Below, piece after piece: positions 46,185 through 55,558 of a stretch of DNA of 64,000 nucleotides (the stretch's first letter is position 1; every line of letters begins with the position of its first letter). The stretch lies in contig NZ_VDYR01000001.1 in the NCBI RefSeq assembly GCF_006346325.1, positions 1,178,001 to 1,242,000 on the forward strand. Reading direction: 5' to 3'. The notes under the pieces are model-generated. The model saw nothing but the letters and a program-made list of their open reading frames with translations, was not told where the DNA came from and searched no databases. Origin of the DNA: Sphingomonas japonica. Lineage in GTDB: Bacteria > Pseudomonadota > Alphaproteobacteria > Sphingomonadales > Sphingomonadaceae. The translations under genes and the position numbers were made by a program.

Positions 46185-47531
46185 ATGATCGCCGTCACGC
46201 CCCCTGCCCGAATGCCGTCGCCGCTGGCCATCGTGCTGGCGCTGGTGGCCATGCTTGCCCTGGCCGTGCCGGCGCTGGTCGTCGCGTACGGCCCCCGCGT
46301 CACTCCGGTCACCGAGATCGCGCAGGCGGCGCAGCGCAGCCGCCAGCGGGTGGTGCCGCCAAGCGAACTGCCGCCGGTCGAGCCGATCGAGTTCGTGCCG
46401 GTGTCACGCGACGATGCGCGGCTGTTCAATGCGTCGATCCCGTTTTCGACCGCCCCGCTGCTTGCCGCCAAGCCGTTCGCATTCACCGGCGACGATGCCA
46501 GCCGCGCGCGCGCGGTCGACTGCCTCGCCGCCGCGGTGCTGTACGAGGCAGGCGACGACACCGCCGACCAGAAGGCGGTGGCGCAGGTGGTGCTGAACCG
46601 CGTGCGCCATCCCGCCTTCCCCGGCACGGTGTGCGGCGTCGTATTCCAGGGATCGGAGCGGCGCACCGGCTGCCAGTTCACCTTTACCTGCGACGGTGCG
46701 CTGGGCCGGCGATATTCCGACGCGGCATGGGAGCGCGCGCGCGGCACCGCCGCCGCGGCCATTGGCGGCTCGGTCGACAAGCGGGTTGGCCTGTCGACGC
46801 ATTATCATACCGACTGGGTGGTCCCCTATTGGAGCTCGAGCCTCGACAAGGTCAGCGAGGTCGATACGCATCTGTTCTTCCGCTGGACCGGCTGGTGGGG
46901 CACCCCGCCGGCGTTCGGCCGCGGCAACCGCGGATTGGAGCCGCTGATCGCGTCGCTGTCGCGAATTTCGGTGGCGCATGCCGCTGCCGCCGATGGAGAC
47001 GCGGCAGGCACGATCGCGGTCGCCGACCTCGGCAGCGCCGAATTGCCAGGCGCGCTGCCGACCGATCCCAACACCTTTCTCGTCACGCTCGACAAGCGGC
47101 TTGTGCCCGACCAATTTGCGGCGCTGGCTGAACGAACGTGCGGCAACCGGCCCTATTGCAAGCTGATGGGATGGACCGACGCTGCGCTCAAGCCCGCGCT
47201 GCTTCCCGCCGAACCGCAGGCGATGAACGCGATGGCGTTCAGTTATCTGCGCGACCGTGCGCGCGGGTTCGAAAAGGCGCTGTGGAATTGCGATGCCTTC
47301 GAGCGCGAGGATGCCGGCCAGTGCATGAAGCGCCGCGCACCGATCCAGCTGCGCGCGATGCCGGCGACGCCGGCGCGGATGCTGCCGGGAGGCGGTCTGC
47401 GCGCGGCGCTGGGGCTCGACGCCCCGCCCAAGCCGGCGCCGCCGGTGCTGGACGGGGTGCGGCGAAAGGGCGAGGCTGCGGCGCCGGTGCCGATGATCGC
47501 GCCGACCCCGACACCTACCCCGACGCCGTAG
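46185..47531 (+). CDS. SleB/CwlJ-type cell wall hydrolase
   Basis: Peptidoglycan hydrolase of the Hydrolase_2 family, 448 aa. An N-terminal anchor or signal (PLAIVLALVAMLALAVPALVV) is followed by the catalytic domain at roughly 110-260: LAAAVLYEAGDDTADQKAVAQVVLNRVRHPAFPGTVCGVVFQ, with the conserved glutamate in YEAG, and CQFTFTCDG. The C-terminal half is unassigned and ends with a proline-threonine repeat (TPTPTPTP). Start could be 46185 or the ATG at 46212, which gives a neater signal. In non-sporulating bacteria such enzymes remodel the wall. Confidence 0.85.
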   Translation: MIAVTPPARMPSPLAIVLALVAMLALAVPALVVAYGPRVTPVTEIAQAAQRSRQRVVPPSELPPVEPIEFVPVSRDDARLFNASIPFSTAPLLAAKPFAFTGDDASRARAVDCLAAAVLYEAGDDTADQKAVAQVVLNRVRHPAFPGTVCGVVFQGSERRTGCQFTFTCDGALGRRYSDAAWERARGTAAAAIGGSVDKRVGLSTHYHTDWVVPYWSSSLDKVSEVDTHLFFRWTGWWGTPPAFGRGNRGLEPLIASLSRISVAHAAAADGDAAGTIAVADLGSAELPGALPTDPNTFLVTLDKRLVPDQFAALAERTCGNRPYCKLMGWTDAALKPALLPAEPQAMNAMAFSYLRDRARGFEKALWNCDAFEREDAGQCMKRRAPIQLRAMPATPARMLPGGGLRAALGLDAPPKPAPPVLDGVRRKGEAAAPVPMIAPTPTPTPTP

Positions 47532-47555
47532 CCTGTCGCCAGATAGCTCTCGGCC

Positions 47556-49358
47556 TCACGCCGCGGCGAACATCTCCGGCTCCAGAGCCATTAGCGAGTC
47601 GCTGCCTCCTTCGATCTTGCGGCGCAGCGCTCCGGCATCGGGCAGGATGCGCTCGGCGAAGAAGCGGGCGGTGATCGTCTTGGCCTCGAGGAACTTGGCG
47701 TCGCCCTCCCCCGCGGCGAGCTGCGCCTGCGCCGCGGTCAGCATGCGCAGCCACATCAGGCCGGTGGCGACGATGCCCATCAGGTGCATGTACGAATGCG
47801 CCCCTGCGCCGACATGGTTGGGATTCTGCATCCCGTTGGCCATGAACCACATCGTTGCCGCCTGCAGGTCCTTGAGCGCACGATCGAGCCGCAGCGCGAA
47901 GTCGCGGGTGGCATCGGCGCTGCTTGCGACGGCGATCTCGTCGCCGACCAGCTTGAACAGCGCCTGGATCGCCCGGCCGCCATTCTGGGCCAGCTTGCGT
48001 CCGACCAGGTCCATCGCCTGGACGCCGTTGGTGCCTTCGTAGATCATCGCGATCCGGGCATCGCGGACATATTGCTCCATCCCCCATTCGGCGATGTAGC
48101 CATGCCCGCCATAAACCTGCTGCGCATTGGTGGCGATGTCATAGCCCTTGTCGGTGCCATAGCCCTTGATCACGGGAGTGAGCAGCGAGATCAGGTCGTC
48201 GGCCAGCTGGCGCTCGGCCTCATCCTCGGCATGGTGCGACAGATCGACCTGCAGCGCCCCCCACAGGCACAGCGCGCGCAGCCCTTCGGTCAGCGCCTTG
48301 CCCTCCATCAGCATGCGGCGGACGTCGGGATGGACGAACAGCGTATCGGCCTTTTCGCCCGGCTGCGCCGGTCCGGTGAGCGCCCGCCCCTGACGGCGGT
48401 CGCCGGCGTAGATAACTGCGTTCTGATAGGCGACTTCCGCGACGCCGAGCCCCTGCAGGCCGACACCCAGGCGCGCAGCGTTCATCATGATGAACATCGC
48501 CGCCAGTCCCTTATTCTCTTCGCCGACCAGCCAGCCGGTGGCGCCGTCATAGTTCATCACGCAAGTCGAATTGGCGTGGATGCCCATCTTGTGCTCGATC
48601 GAGCCGCAGGTGACCGCGTTGCGCGCGCCGAGCGACCCGTCGTCCCCGACCAGATATTTGGGCACCACGAACAGCGAAATGCCCTTCGAACTGTCAGGCG
48701 CGCCCGGGGTCTTGGCCAGCACGAGGTGGATGATGTTCGATGTCAGGTCATGCTCGCCCGACGAAATGAAGATCTTGGTCCCGGTGATCGCATAGCTGCC
48801 GTCACCGCCTGGCTCGGCCCGTGTCTTGATGAGGCCAAGATCGGTGCCGCACTGCGGCTCGGTCAGGTTCATCGTGCCGCCCCATTCGCCCGACACCATG
48901 CGGGGGACGTACTTCTCCTTCTGCTCCTGCGACCCCTTTGCCAGCAGCGCCGCGATCGCGCCGTGGGTTAGGCCGGGATACATCGCGAACGCCATGTTCG
49001 ACGAAATCATATACTCCTCGAACGCGGTGGCGACGACATGCGGCATCCCCTGCCCGCCAAATTGCTCCGGCGCGGACAGCGTCGCCCAGCCGCTTTCGAC
49101 GAAGCGGTCGTACGCATCCTTGAACCCGTCGGGCGTGGTCACGCTGCCGTCGGCATGGCGGGTGCAGCCCTGCTGGTCCCCCGAATGATTGATCGGGAAC
49201 AGCACCTCGGCGACGAACTTCCCGCCTTCTTCCAGCACCGCAGTCACGACGTCGGCGCTGGCGGCGGTGAAGCCGGGCCGGTTCGAATAGCGGTCGAGCC
49301 CGACGACATGGTCGAGCACGAAGCGCGTATCGCGGACCGGGGGCGTATAGCTGGGCAT
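47556..49358 (-). CDS. Acyl-CoA dehydrogenase (DmdC/large ACAD type)
   Basis: FAD enzyme oxidising an acyl-CoA to the enoyl-CoA, 600 aa, the length of the DmdC-like subgroup and longer than short-chain enzymes. FTEPQCGTDLGLIKTRAEP, TGTKIFISSGEHDLTSNIIHLVLA, FVVPKYLVG and RLGVGLQGLGVAEVAYQNAVIYAGDRRQGRAL are ACAD signatures; YGGHGYIAEWGMEQYVRDARIAMIYEGTNGVQAMDLVGRKL carries the catalytic region. GGAG lies 7 bases before the ATG. A MerR gene precedes it by 16 bases and probably controls it. Substrate (fatty acyl, methylthiopropionyl or other) is not readable. Confidence 0.9.
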   Translation of the reverse strand: MPSYTPPVRDTRFVLDHVVGLDRYSNRPGFTAASADVVTAVLEEGGKFVAEVLFPINHSGDQQGCTRHADGSVTTPDGFKDAYDRFVESGWATLSAPEQFGGQGMPHVVATAFEEYMISSNMAFAMYPGLTHGAIAALLAKGSQEQKEKYVPRMVSGEWGGTMNLTEPQCGTDLGLIKTRAEPGGDGSYAITGTKIFISSGEHDLTSNIIHLVLAKTPGAPDSSKGISLFVVPKYLVGDDGSLGARNAVTCGSIEHKMGIHANSTCVMNYDGATGWLVGEENKGLAAMFIMMNAARLGVGLQGLGVAEVAYQNAVIYAGDRRQGRALTGPAQPGEKADTLFVHPDVRRMLMEGKALTEGLRALCLWGALQVDLSHHAEDEAERQLADDLISLLTPVIKGYGTDKGYDIATNAQQVYGGHGYIAEWGMEQYVRDARIAMIYEGTNGVQAMDLVGRKLAQNGGRAIQALFKLVGDEIAVASSADATRDFALRLDRALKDLQAATMWFMANGMQNPNHVGAGAHSYMHLMGIVATGLMWLRMLTAAQAQLAAGEGDAKFLEAKTITARFFAERILPDAGALRRKIEGGSDSLMALEPEMFAAA

Positions 49359-49374
49359 CGAAAATCTCCGAAAA

Positions 49375-49803
49375 TCAGTGCTTGGACGGGGTGTCGCCGG
49401 ATTCGACGATGGCGAGGAATTCACTCAGCTCGTCGATCGCCGCGTCGATGTCGCGCTTCTGCGATTCGAGCAGCGCGACCCGAGCGCGGCATTTCTCGAT
49501 CGTCACCTGGCGCTGGACCTGGCGGTCGTCGCCAATGTCGTAGAGGTCGATCATCTCGCGAATTTCGCCGAGCGAGAAGCCGACGCGCTTGCCGCGCAGG
49601 ATCCAGGCGAGCCGGGCGCGGTCGCGGTGCGAATAGATCCGCGCGGTGCCGCGGCGATGCGGCGCAATCAGTCCCTCGTCCTCGTAGAAGCGCAGCGCGC
49701 GGGCGGTGACGCCGAATTCGCTGCACAAGTCGGAGATCGAAAAGGCGTCGCGATCGGGACGCGGATCGATCGGGGCGAGGGCGATCTGGGGCAGGCTGGC
49801 CAT
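49375..49803 (-). CDS. MerR-family transcriptional regulator
   Basis: 142 aa. An N-terminal winged helix (ISDLCSEFGVTARALRFYEDEGLIAPHRRGTARIYSHRDRARLAWILRGKRVGFSLGEIREMIDLY) is followed by a dimerisation coiled coil. No metal-binding cysteines are at the C-terminus, so it belongs with the catabolic (LiuR-like) group. It lies 16 bases before the acyl-CoA dehydrogenase gene on the same strand. An operator-like palindrome sits right upstream, suggesting autoregulation by an acyl-CoA or related signal. Confidence 0.88.
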   Translation of the reverse strand: MASLPQIALAPIDPRPDRDAFSISDLCSEFGVTARALRFYEDEGLIAPHRRGTARIYSHRDRARLAWILRGKRVGFSLGEIREMIDLYDIGDDRQVQRQVTIEKCRARVALLESQKRDIDAAIDELSEFLAIVESGDTPSKH

Positions 49804-49817
49804 GCTTGGCTATTGCC

Positions 49818-49838
49818 TTACCTTTACGTGAACGTCAA
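49818..49838 (-). promoter_or_regulatory. MerR/LiuR-like operator overlapping the promoter
   Basis: On the minus strand the run TTGACGTTCACGTAAAGGTAA is an imperfect palindrome around TTCACGTAAA and resembles the LiuR motif TTTACGTAAACGTAAA. TTGACG (49838-49833) may be the -35, and CAATAG 17 bases later a weak -10, which puts the start point close to the ATG at 49803. Seen directly; the regulator match is inferred. Confidence 0.55.
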
Positions 49839-50326
49839 CTAGTGGAAGGGCAGAGCGGGCGGTCGTCGGGATCGCGAAGCGCCGCCGCTTCCGATGGCGA
49901 ATCGCTCAGCCGTTCCGTGGCCAGCCCCTCGAGCGAAGCGCGGCCCTCGCACGATTGCGCGCATGCCGCGGGCAGCCTGCCGGGGAACGCGATGCGGATG
50001 CCGTCATAGCGCGCGTCGAAGCGGCAGCCTTCACCGAACGCGATGGTGAGCGTATCGCCGCTGCGCGCGACCGTGCCGCGCGCCGTGCAGCGCTGTCCCT
50101 CGCCATATTCGACGAACGCGCCGATGCGATAGCGCCCTGCCCCGCCGGTGATGCACAGCCGATCCCCCGCCCGCGCATACAGCCCGACCAGATCGACCGT
50201 CGCCGGATCGATCACCAGCCCGCGTTCGATCGCTGCCGTCTCCAGGTCCGGCGGCCCCTTCGGTGCCGACGACGGTTCGATCTGGGAACATCCCGCCAGC
50301 AGCAGTGCGGCCAGCGCGACCCTCAC
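49835..50326 (-). CDS. Lipoprotein of unknown function (163 aa)
   Basis: 163 aa beginning at a GTG. Lipobox LLLAGC follows a short hydrophobic stretch, so it is a predicted lipoprotein. The mature part has paired cysteines ([28 protein letters not shown]), probably disulfide-bonded beta strands, with no family recognised. The GTG overlaps the hisI stop in GTGA, so it is translated together with hisI, an odd partnership of a histidine enzyme and an envelope protein. It ends near the MerR gene's upstream region. Confidence 0.72.
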   Translation of the reverse strand: MRVALAALLLAGCSQIEPSSAPKGPPDLETAAIERGLVIDPATVDLVGLYARAGDRLCITGGAGRYRIGAFVEYGEGQRCTARGTVARSGDTLTIAFGEGCRFDARYDGIRIAFPGRLPAACAQSCEGRASLEGLATERLSDSPSEAAALRDPDDRPLCPSTS

Positions 50327-50685
50327 GCGACCGGCGCCAGCCCGCCGGGTGCGATGCGGCGATAGAAGCAACTGCGCGCGCCGGTATGGCAGGCGGGGCC
50401 GGCCGGTTCGACGATGAGCCACACCGCATCCTGATCGCAATCGATGCGCGCCTCGACGACGCGCAGGATGTTGCCCGAGGTTTCGCCCTTCTTCCACAAG
50501 CGCGCGCGGCTGCGCGACCAAAATGTCGCCTCTCCCGTGGCCAGCGTCGCGGCGAGCGCGTCGGCGTTCATGTGTGCCAGCATCAGGACCTCGCCGGTCG
50601 CAGCGTCGGTAACGACGGCGGTGACCAGTCCGGCGGCGTCGTATTTTGGGTCGAGGACGAGGCCGGTTTCGCGGGGGTCGGACAT
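50323..50685 (-). CDS. hisI: Phosphoribosyl-AMP cyclohydrolase
   Basis: Third step of histidine synthesis, opening the adenine ring of PR-AMP, 120 aa; the separate-enzyme form without the HisE part. Active-site and zinc residues are in [27 protein letters not shown] and [13 protein letters not shown], all typical of PRA-CH. ATG at 50685 is used; a TTG six bases upstream would add two residues. It ends by overlapping the lipoprotein start. No other his genes are nearby. Confidence 0.93.
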   Translation of the reverse strand: MSDPRETGLVLDPKYDAAGLVTAVVTDAATGEVLMLAHMNADALAATLATGEATFWSRSRARLWKKGETSGNILRVVEARIDCDQDAVWLIVEPAGPACHTGARSCFYRRIAPGGLAPVA

Positions 50686-50760
50686 CAGCAACCGTTAGCG
50701 TCACCGTGCGCCGCAGTCACCCCAGCCGCACTCCCATCCGTTCGAGCGGACCTGCAGGGG

Positions 50761-51012
50761 CTATTTATGCCCGCGGATCGCCTCGACCAGTTCGCCCTTG
50801 GTCATTTTCGACCGGCATTCGATCCCGATCTTCCTGGCCTCGTCGTAAAGCTCCTGCTTGCTGCGGTCCTCGAGCCTGGCCGATTCGGGATCGAGCGTCC
50901 CGGCCGCCCTGGCATTGGCGATACGCGCAGCCTTTTCCTTCGATTCGCCCTGTCTGCGCAAATCCTCGTAAAGCTTGTCGTCCTTGATCGACGGGCCGTG
51001 GTCCTTCGCCAT
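50761..51012 (-). CDS. Small Rho-N/SAP-like protein (83 aa)
   Basis: 83 aa, charged and helical. N-terminal KDHGPSIKDDKLYEDLRRQGESKEKAARIANA is a motif in small bacterial proteins of unknown role; the second half, DRSKQELYDEARKIGIECRSKMTKGELVEAIRGH, is a Rho N-terminal or SAP-type helix-extended-loop-helix motif that could bind DNA or RNA. It is divergent from purF across 129 bases. Confidence 0.72.
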   Translation of the reverse strand: MAKDHGPSIKDDKLYEDLRRQGESKEKAARIANARAAGTLDPESARLEDRSKQELYDEARKIGIECRSKMTKGELVEAIRGHK

Positions 51013-51141
51013 CATCGCCTCCCTTGCTGCAGCGGAAAACGCAGCGATCGCGGCGCGGTTCACGCGGTGCATGACAAACAGGCGACAAAGCTCGGCGGCC
51101 TCCCTATATGGCGGGCCGGACACGCACAAAGCATCGGGCCT

Positions 51142-52599
51142 ATGCTGACCACACATCCCTTCGATGACGACAAGCTGCGCGAGGAGTGCGGCATCTTCGG
51201 CGTATCCGGCGTCGAGGGTGCGGCGGCGATGGTCGCGCTCGGCCTCCACGCACTGCAGCATCGCGGTCAGGAAGCGGCGGGTATCTCGTCGTTCGACGGG
51301 CAGCAGTTCCACACCCACCGCGCGATGGGGCACGTCGCGGGCAATTTCGACCGCGACGACATCATCCGGCAACTGCCCGGACAGGTCGCTGCGGGGCATG
51401 TCCGCTATTCGACCACCGGCGAGACCTCGCTGCGCAATGTCCAGCCGCTCTATGCCGACCTGGCCAGCGGCGGCTTTGCGATCGCGCATAACGGCAATAT
51501 CTCGAACGCCATGCGGCTGCGGCGCGATCTGGTGCGGTCGGGATCGATCTTCCAGTCGACCAGCGATACCGAGACGATCATCCATCTGGTTGCGATGTCG
51601 AGCTATCGTACGCTGCTCGACAAGTTCATCGACGCGTTGAAGCAGGTCGAGGGCGCCTATTCGCTGATCTGCATGACGCCCGAAGGCATGATCGCCTGCC
51701 GCGATCCGCTCGGCATCCGGCCGCTGGTGATGGGGCGGCTGGGGGATGCGGTGATCTTCGCATCGGAGACGGTTGCGCTCGACGTGGTCGGCGCCGAATT
51801 CGAACGCTCGATCGATCCGGGCGAACTGGTCATCGTCAAGGGCGGCGAGGTCAAGTCGATCCGCCCATTCGCGCCGATGTCGCCGCGCCCCTGCATCTTC
51901 GAATATGTCTATTTCTCGCGTCCCGACTCGATCGCCGAGGACCGCTCGGTCTATTCGGTGCGCAAGGCGATCGGCGCACAGCTGGCGATCGAGAACCCGG
52001 TCGATGCCGACCTGGTCGTGCCGGTTCCCGATTCGGGCACGCCGGCGGCGATCGGCTATGCCCAGCAATCGGGGATCCCGTTCGAACTCGGCATCATCCG
52101 CTCGCACTATGTCGGGCGCACCTTCATCCAGCCGGGCGACAAGGTCCGGCACCTCGGCGTCAAGCTGAAGCACAACGCCAACCGCGCGCTGATCGAGGGC
52201 AAGCGCGTGATCCTGATCGACGATTCGATCGTGCGCGGCACCACCAGCCTCAAGATCGTGCAGATGATGCGCGAGGCGGGCGCCGCGGAGGTGCACATGC
52301 GCATCGCCTCGCCGCCGACGCGGCACAGCTGCTTCTACGGTGTCGATACGCCCGAACGCGCCAAGCTGCTCGCCGCCAAGCTCGATATCGGCGGGATGAC
52401 CGACTTCATCCATGCCGACAGCCTGGCGTTCGTATCGATCGACGGGCTGTACAAGGCGCTGGGCGAGGCCAGGCGCGCCGACGTTCGCCCGCGCTATTGC
52501 GACGCGTGCTTTACCGGCGACTACCCCACGCCGCTGACCGACCAGGACGAAAGCGCCCCGGTCGACCAGTTCGCCATGCTCGAAGAGCGGGTGAGCTGA
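51142..52599 (+). CDS. purF: Amidophosphoribosyltransferase
   Basis: First committed step of purine synthesis: PRPP and glutamine to phosphoribosylamine, 485 aa. The nucleophile is Cys16 (REECGIFGV), so a 15-residue propeptide is probably removed as in the Bacillus-type enzyme. The PRPP loop VILIDDSIVRGTTS and the Fe-S cysteines in HSCFYGVDTP and RYCDACFTGD are seen, so this is the [4Fe-4S] form. Standard gene; the usual neighbour cvpA is absent. An SDR gene follows 28 bases downstream on the same strand. Confidence 0.95.
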   Translation: MLTTHPFDDDKLREECGIFGVSGVEGAAAMVALGLHALQHRGQEAAGISSFDGQQFHTHRAMGHVAGNFDRDDIIRQLPGQVAAGHVRYSTTGETSLRNVQPLYADLASGGFAIAHNGNISNAMRLRRDLVRSGSIFQSTSDTETIIHLVAMSSYRTLLDKFIDALKQVEGAYSLICMTPEGMIACRDPLGIRPLVMGRLGDAVIFASETVALDVVGAEFERSIDPGELVIVKGGEVKSIRPFAPMSPRPCIFEYVYFSRPDSIAEDRSVYSVRKAIGAQLAIENPVDADLVVPVPDSGTPAAIGYAQQSGIPFELGIIRSHYVGRTFIQPGDKVRHLGVKLKHNANRALIEGKRVILIDDSIVRGTTSLKIVQMMREAGAAEVHMRIASPPTRHSCFYGVDTPERAKLLAAKLDIGGMTDFIHADSLAFVSIDGLYKALGEARRADVRPRYCDACFTGDYPTPLTDQDESAPVDQFAMLEERVS

Positions 52600-52627
52600 C
52601 GCTGCTTCCCGACAGGAGATTGACGCC

Positions 52628-53335
52628 GTGACCAAGCCGCTTGCCGACCAGATCGCGCTCGTCACCGGTGCAAGTCGCGGCATCGGCGCGGCGACCGCAA
52701 TCGCGCTGGCCGATGCGGGCGCGCATGTCGTGCTGACCGCGCGCACCGTCGGCGGGCTTGAGGAAGTCGAGGACGCGATCCACAGCGCGGGAGGAACCGC
52801 GACGATTGCGCCGCTCGACCTGACCGAAGGCGACAGCGTCGCGCGGCTGGCGCGCGCGATCACCGAACGCTGGCAGCGGCTCGACATGCTGGTCCTGAAC
52901 GCGGCGATGCTCGGCACGCTGGCGGCGGCGCCCGCGATCGACATGAAGGAGTTCACCAAGCTGCTGACGCTCAACGTCACCGCGCAGGCAGCCATGCTGG
53001 CGGCGTTCGACGGTTTGCTGCGCAGCGCACCTGCAGCAAAAGTGATCGGGCTGACTTCCAGTGTTGGTCGGCAGCCACGTGCCTATTGGGGCGCCTATGG
53101 CAGTTCGAAGGCGGCGTTCGAGACGCTGCTAGCCGCCTATGGCGAAGAAATGCGCAACGTCAGCCAGGTCCGCGTCGGCATAATCGACCCCGGCGCGACC
53201 CGCACCAGGATGCGCGAGCGCGCCTATCCGGGCGAAGACCCGGCCAGCGTCAAGGATCCCGCGGTGGTAGCGGATCGGATCGCCGCGCTGATGCGGGACG
53301 GGTTCGAGGCGGGGCATTTCGAGCGGGTTGGGTGA
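52628..53335 (+). CDS. Short-chain dehydrogenase/reductase
   Basis: NAD(P)-dependent oxidoreductase of the SDR family, 235 aa, starting at GTG with AGGAG upstream. Cofactor loop TGASRGIGAATA, LVLNAAML (NNAG-type), catalytic serine in LTSSVGR and YGSSKAAFE (Tyr-x3-Lys). ARTVG at the end of beta-2 suggests NADP. It lies 28 bases after purF, the two probably co-transcribed. Substrate is unknown. Confidence 0.88.
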   Translation: MTKPLADQIALVTGASRGIGAATAIALADAGAHVVLTARTVGGLEEVEDAIHSAGGTATIAPLDLTEGDSVARLARAITERWQRLDMLVLNAAMLGTLAAAPAIDMKEFTKLLTLNVTAQAAMLAAFDGLLRSAPAAKVIGLTSSVGRQPRAYWGAYGSSKAAFETLLAAYGEEMRNVSQVRVGIIDPGATRTRMRERAYPGEDPASVKDPAVVADRIAALMRDGFEAGHFERVG

Positions 53336-53517
53336 GCCTCCGCAGCATACGCGTTTGCTCTTAGCGCTGCGCCCTTACTCTGGCGGACTATCTGCCGCGC
53401 CGAGGCAGGGGTGCAGCTTCCCTTCCTAGTTCGACAGAACCCTGAATTTCGGCGTTCGCAAGGACGACGATAATGGCGCTGATCTACCTCAGCGCAATCC
53501 AGATCGGTCGATACGGA

Positions 53518-54300
53518 TCAGAATGGATAGGGGATGTGCCGCTTGATCGTCATCCGCGTGATCCGCCCTTCGCTTTCACCGACGGTGACATCGACTGCCA
53601 GTTTGCCGTCGTTCATCCCGACTTGTGCATCAAAATGGACAGGCTGCCTCGTCCGGGTTCCGTCAACCCTGTTGAGGCTGTACCTGACCCCCTGACCGCC
53701 GGCGCTGACATTAAACGCTCGCTCCAAAGGCAAACTTGCCAAAAGCGCCCGCCCGTTCCCCGGCAGACATCGGTTGCCGCCGAATGCGGGGGCTCTCGCA
53801 CCGTCCTCATCAACGCATTGCAACTCGAACGGTAGCGGCCGACCGCTTTTTGCCTGCTCACGCGCGACCAGAAGGCGTTGTATCAGCGCGAATTGCGACG
53901 CGCGCTTCTTTGGATTGACGGAAAAGAACGCTGCGTCGGACTTGCTGCAATCTCCGTCGGCCAAGCGAACGCTCTCACGTTCCTCGATCTTTTCGACCTG
54001 CGTGGGCATGGCGTTTACATAGCTGTTGCCGCCGGGCACGACCGGCGTAAGATGCGCGATCTTGTCGATCCGCCTGCACCAGCCCGGCCCACCGGCGGCT
54101 GGGCCAGGTACTCCGATCATCGTGACCTTATGTAAACTCCGCGCGGGAACCTCCATCCCGACAGGATGAACAACTACCCTCTCGATCGATGCCGCGTCGG
54201 GGCCAAGAAGCGCCTTGGCGAGTTGTTCGGAAGACATTGCCCGCGCCTTCTCCAGGGTGAAGGTTTGGGCAAGTTGAGCCATCGCCAACGCCGTCAGCAT
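53518..54300 (-). CDS. Hypothetical, probably exported protein (260 aa)
   Basis: 260 aa with a short hydrophobic start (MLTALAMAQLAQ) that may be a weak signal. Four cysteines are spread through the middle (WCRRID, DGDCSKS, QCVDEDG, NRCLPG), possibly forming disulfides. No family was recognised. It lies 52 bases after the serine hydrolase gene on the same strand, and may be the last gene of that run. The 182-base gap before it (53336-53517) holds nothing I can support. Confidence 0.55.
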   Translation of the reverse strand: MLTALAMAQLAQTFTLEKARAMSSEQLAKALLGPDAASIERVVVHPVGMEVPARSLHKVTMIGVPGPAAGGPGWCRRIDKIAHLTPVVPGGNSYVNAMPTQVEKIEERESVRLADGDCSKSDAAFFSVNPKKRASQFALIQRLLVAREQAKSGRPLPFELQCVDEDGARAPAFGGNRCLPGNGRALLASLPLERAFNVSAGGQGVRYSLNRVDGTRTRQPVHFDAQVGMNDGKLAVDVTVGESEGRITRMTIKRHIPYPF

Positions 54301-54352
54301 GATCACCAGTTCCTCCGAAGTCGCGCCTTGGACGTTCGGATCACCTTGGCGC

Positions 54353-55558
54353 TCATCGCCCCGCCGCCCTCAGCACTTCCGCTTGAAACGCTGCCCTTGC
54401 TGCCGACAGCGCCTGATCGGTCGCCTTGGGCCACGCCCCGACCATCGCGATGACGACCCGCGCCTTGGGATCGACCAGGATCGACTGGCCGAAGATGCCC
54501 TGCGCGCCGTAGCGGCCTTCGGGATAGGTCCACCATTGATAGCCGTAGCCATAGCCTGCGCGCGCAAAATCGGCGTGCGGGCGGGTCGCCTCCGCGATCC
54601 AGTTTGCGGGGACGGTGCCCGGCGCGCCCTCCAGCGCGAACTGGCCCATGCGGGCATAATCGCGCAAGCTGACCGACAGGCAACAGCCGCTGACTTCCTT
54701 GCCAGACGGATCGGTCATCCAGAAGGCGTCGGTCTCCATACCCGCCGGCTTCCAGACTTTTTCGCTGAGATAGGTGGCGAGCGGCTTGCCCGTCGCGCGG
54801 CCGACGAGGACGCCGATCAGGTTGGTCTCGCCGGTCTTGTAGACCCATTTTTCGCCCGGCGGCGTGTCACGCGGCAGGGTGCGCATGTACGCGACGGTCG
54901 GGTCCATGCCGGCGGGCACCGGCACCGAATACATGCGCGCGACGTCGGAATTGGCGTCGGTGTAATCCTCGTTCCATTTGACGCCCGACGTCATCGTCAG
55001 CAGTTGCGCGACGGTGACGCCGTCATAGCCGCTGCCCGTCAGTTCGGGCAGGTAGCGTGTCACCGGATCATCGACCGACGCGATCGCGCCGTCCCTGATC
55101 GCCGCGCCAACCAGCGTCGAGGTGAACGACTTGGCGACCGAGAAGCTGGTCCAGCGCTCGCCCGGCTTGAAGCCCAGGCCGTAGCGTTCGAGGCGGACCT
55201 TGCCGTCCTGCAGCACGATCAGCCCGGCCACCTTTTGCGCGGCCATGAAGGCATCGACCTTGGCCGCGTCGATCGGCAGCGGCGTGCCGGCGGGCAGCGG
55301 GCGAACGCGGGTGCCGGCCTTGACGATATGGCCGGGAAATACCTTTTCCATCGCGCGGAAATTCGCCTCGCGCTTTTCCTGCGGCCAGAACAGGATGTCG
55401 GCGCCGATCTGCTGCAGCCGGGCGGAGTTGGCGGGATCGAGCACGACATCGGGAGACACGACCGCGGCCGAGCTGTCGGCAGGCGGCGTCGCCTGCTGCG
55501 CACAGGCACACAGCGCCAGCGCACTCGCCGCGAGAATCGACCGTAGCCGCATCGTCAT
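54353..55558 (-). CDS. Beta-lactamase-fold serine hydrolase, lipoprotein
   Basis: 401 aa. N-terminal lipobox-like ALALCAC follows a signal (MTMRLRSILAASALA). The class C beta-lactamase/esterase motif SVAKSF provides the catalytic Ser-x-x-Lys; YKTGETN is the YxN-like element and GQSILVDP replaces the third KTG-type motif. Likely an exported esterase or D-amino-acid peptidase-type enzyme rather than a drug resistance enzyme. The start overlaps the cfa stop by 4 bases. Confidence 0.82.
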   Translation of the reverse strand: MTMRLRSILAASALALCACAQQATPPADSSAAVVSPDVVLDPANSARLQQIGADILFWPQEKREANFRAMEKVFPGHIVKAGTRVRPLPAGTPLPIDAAKVDAFMAAQKVAGLIVLQDGKVRLERYGLGFKPGERWTSFSVAKSFTSTLVGAAIRDGAIASVDDPVTRYLPELTGSGYDGVTVAQLLTMTSGVKWNEDYTDANSDVARMYSVPVPAGMDPTVAYMRTLPRDTPPGEKWVYKTGETNLIGVLVGRATGKPLATYLSEKVWKPAGMETDAFWMTDPSGKEVSGCCLSVSLRDYARMGQFALEGAPGTVPANWIAEATRPHADFARAGYGYGYQWWTYPEGRYGAQGIFGQSILVDPKARVVIAMVGAWPKATDQALSAARAAFQAEVLRAAGR

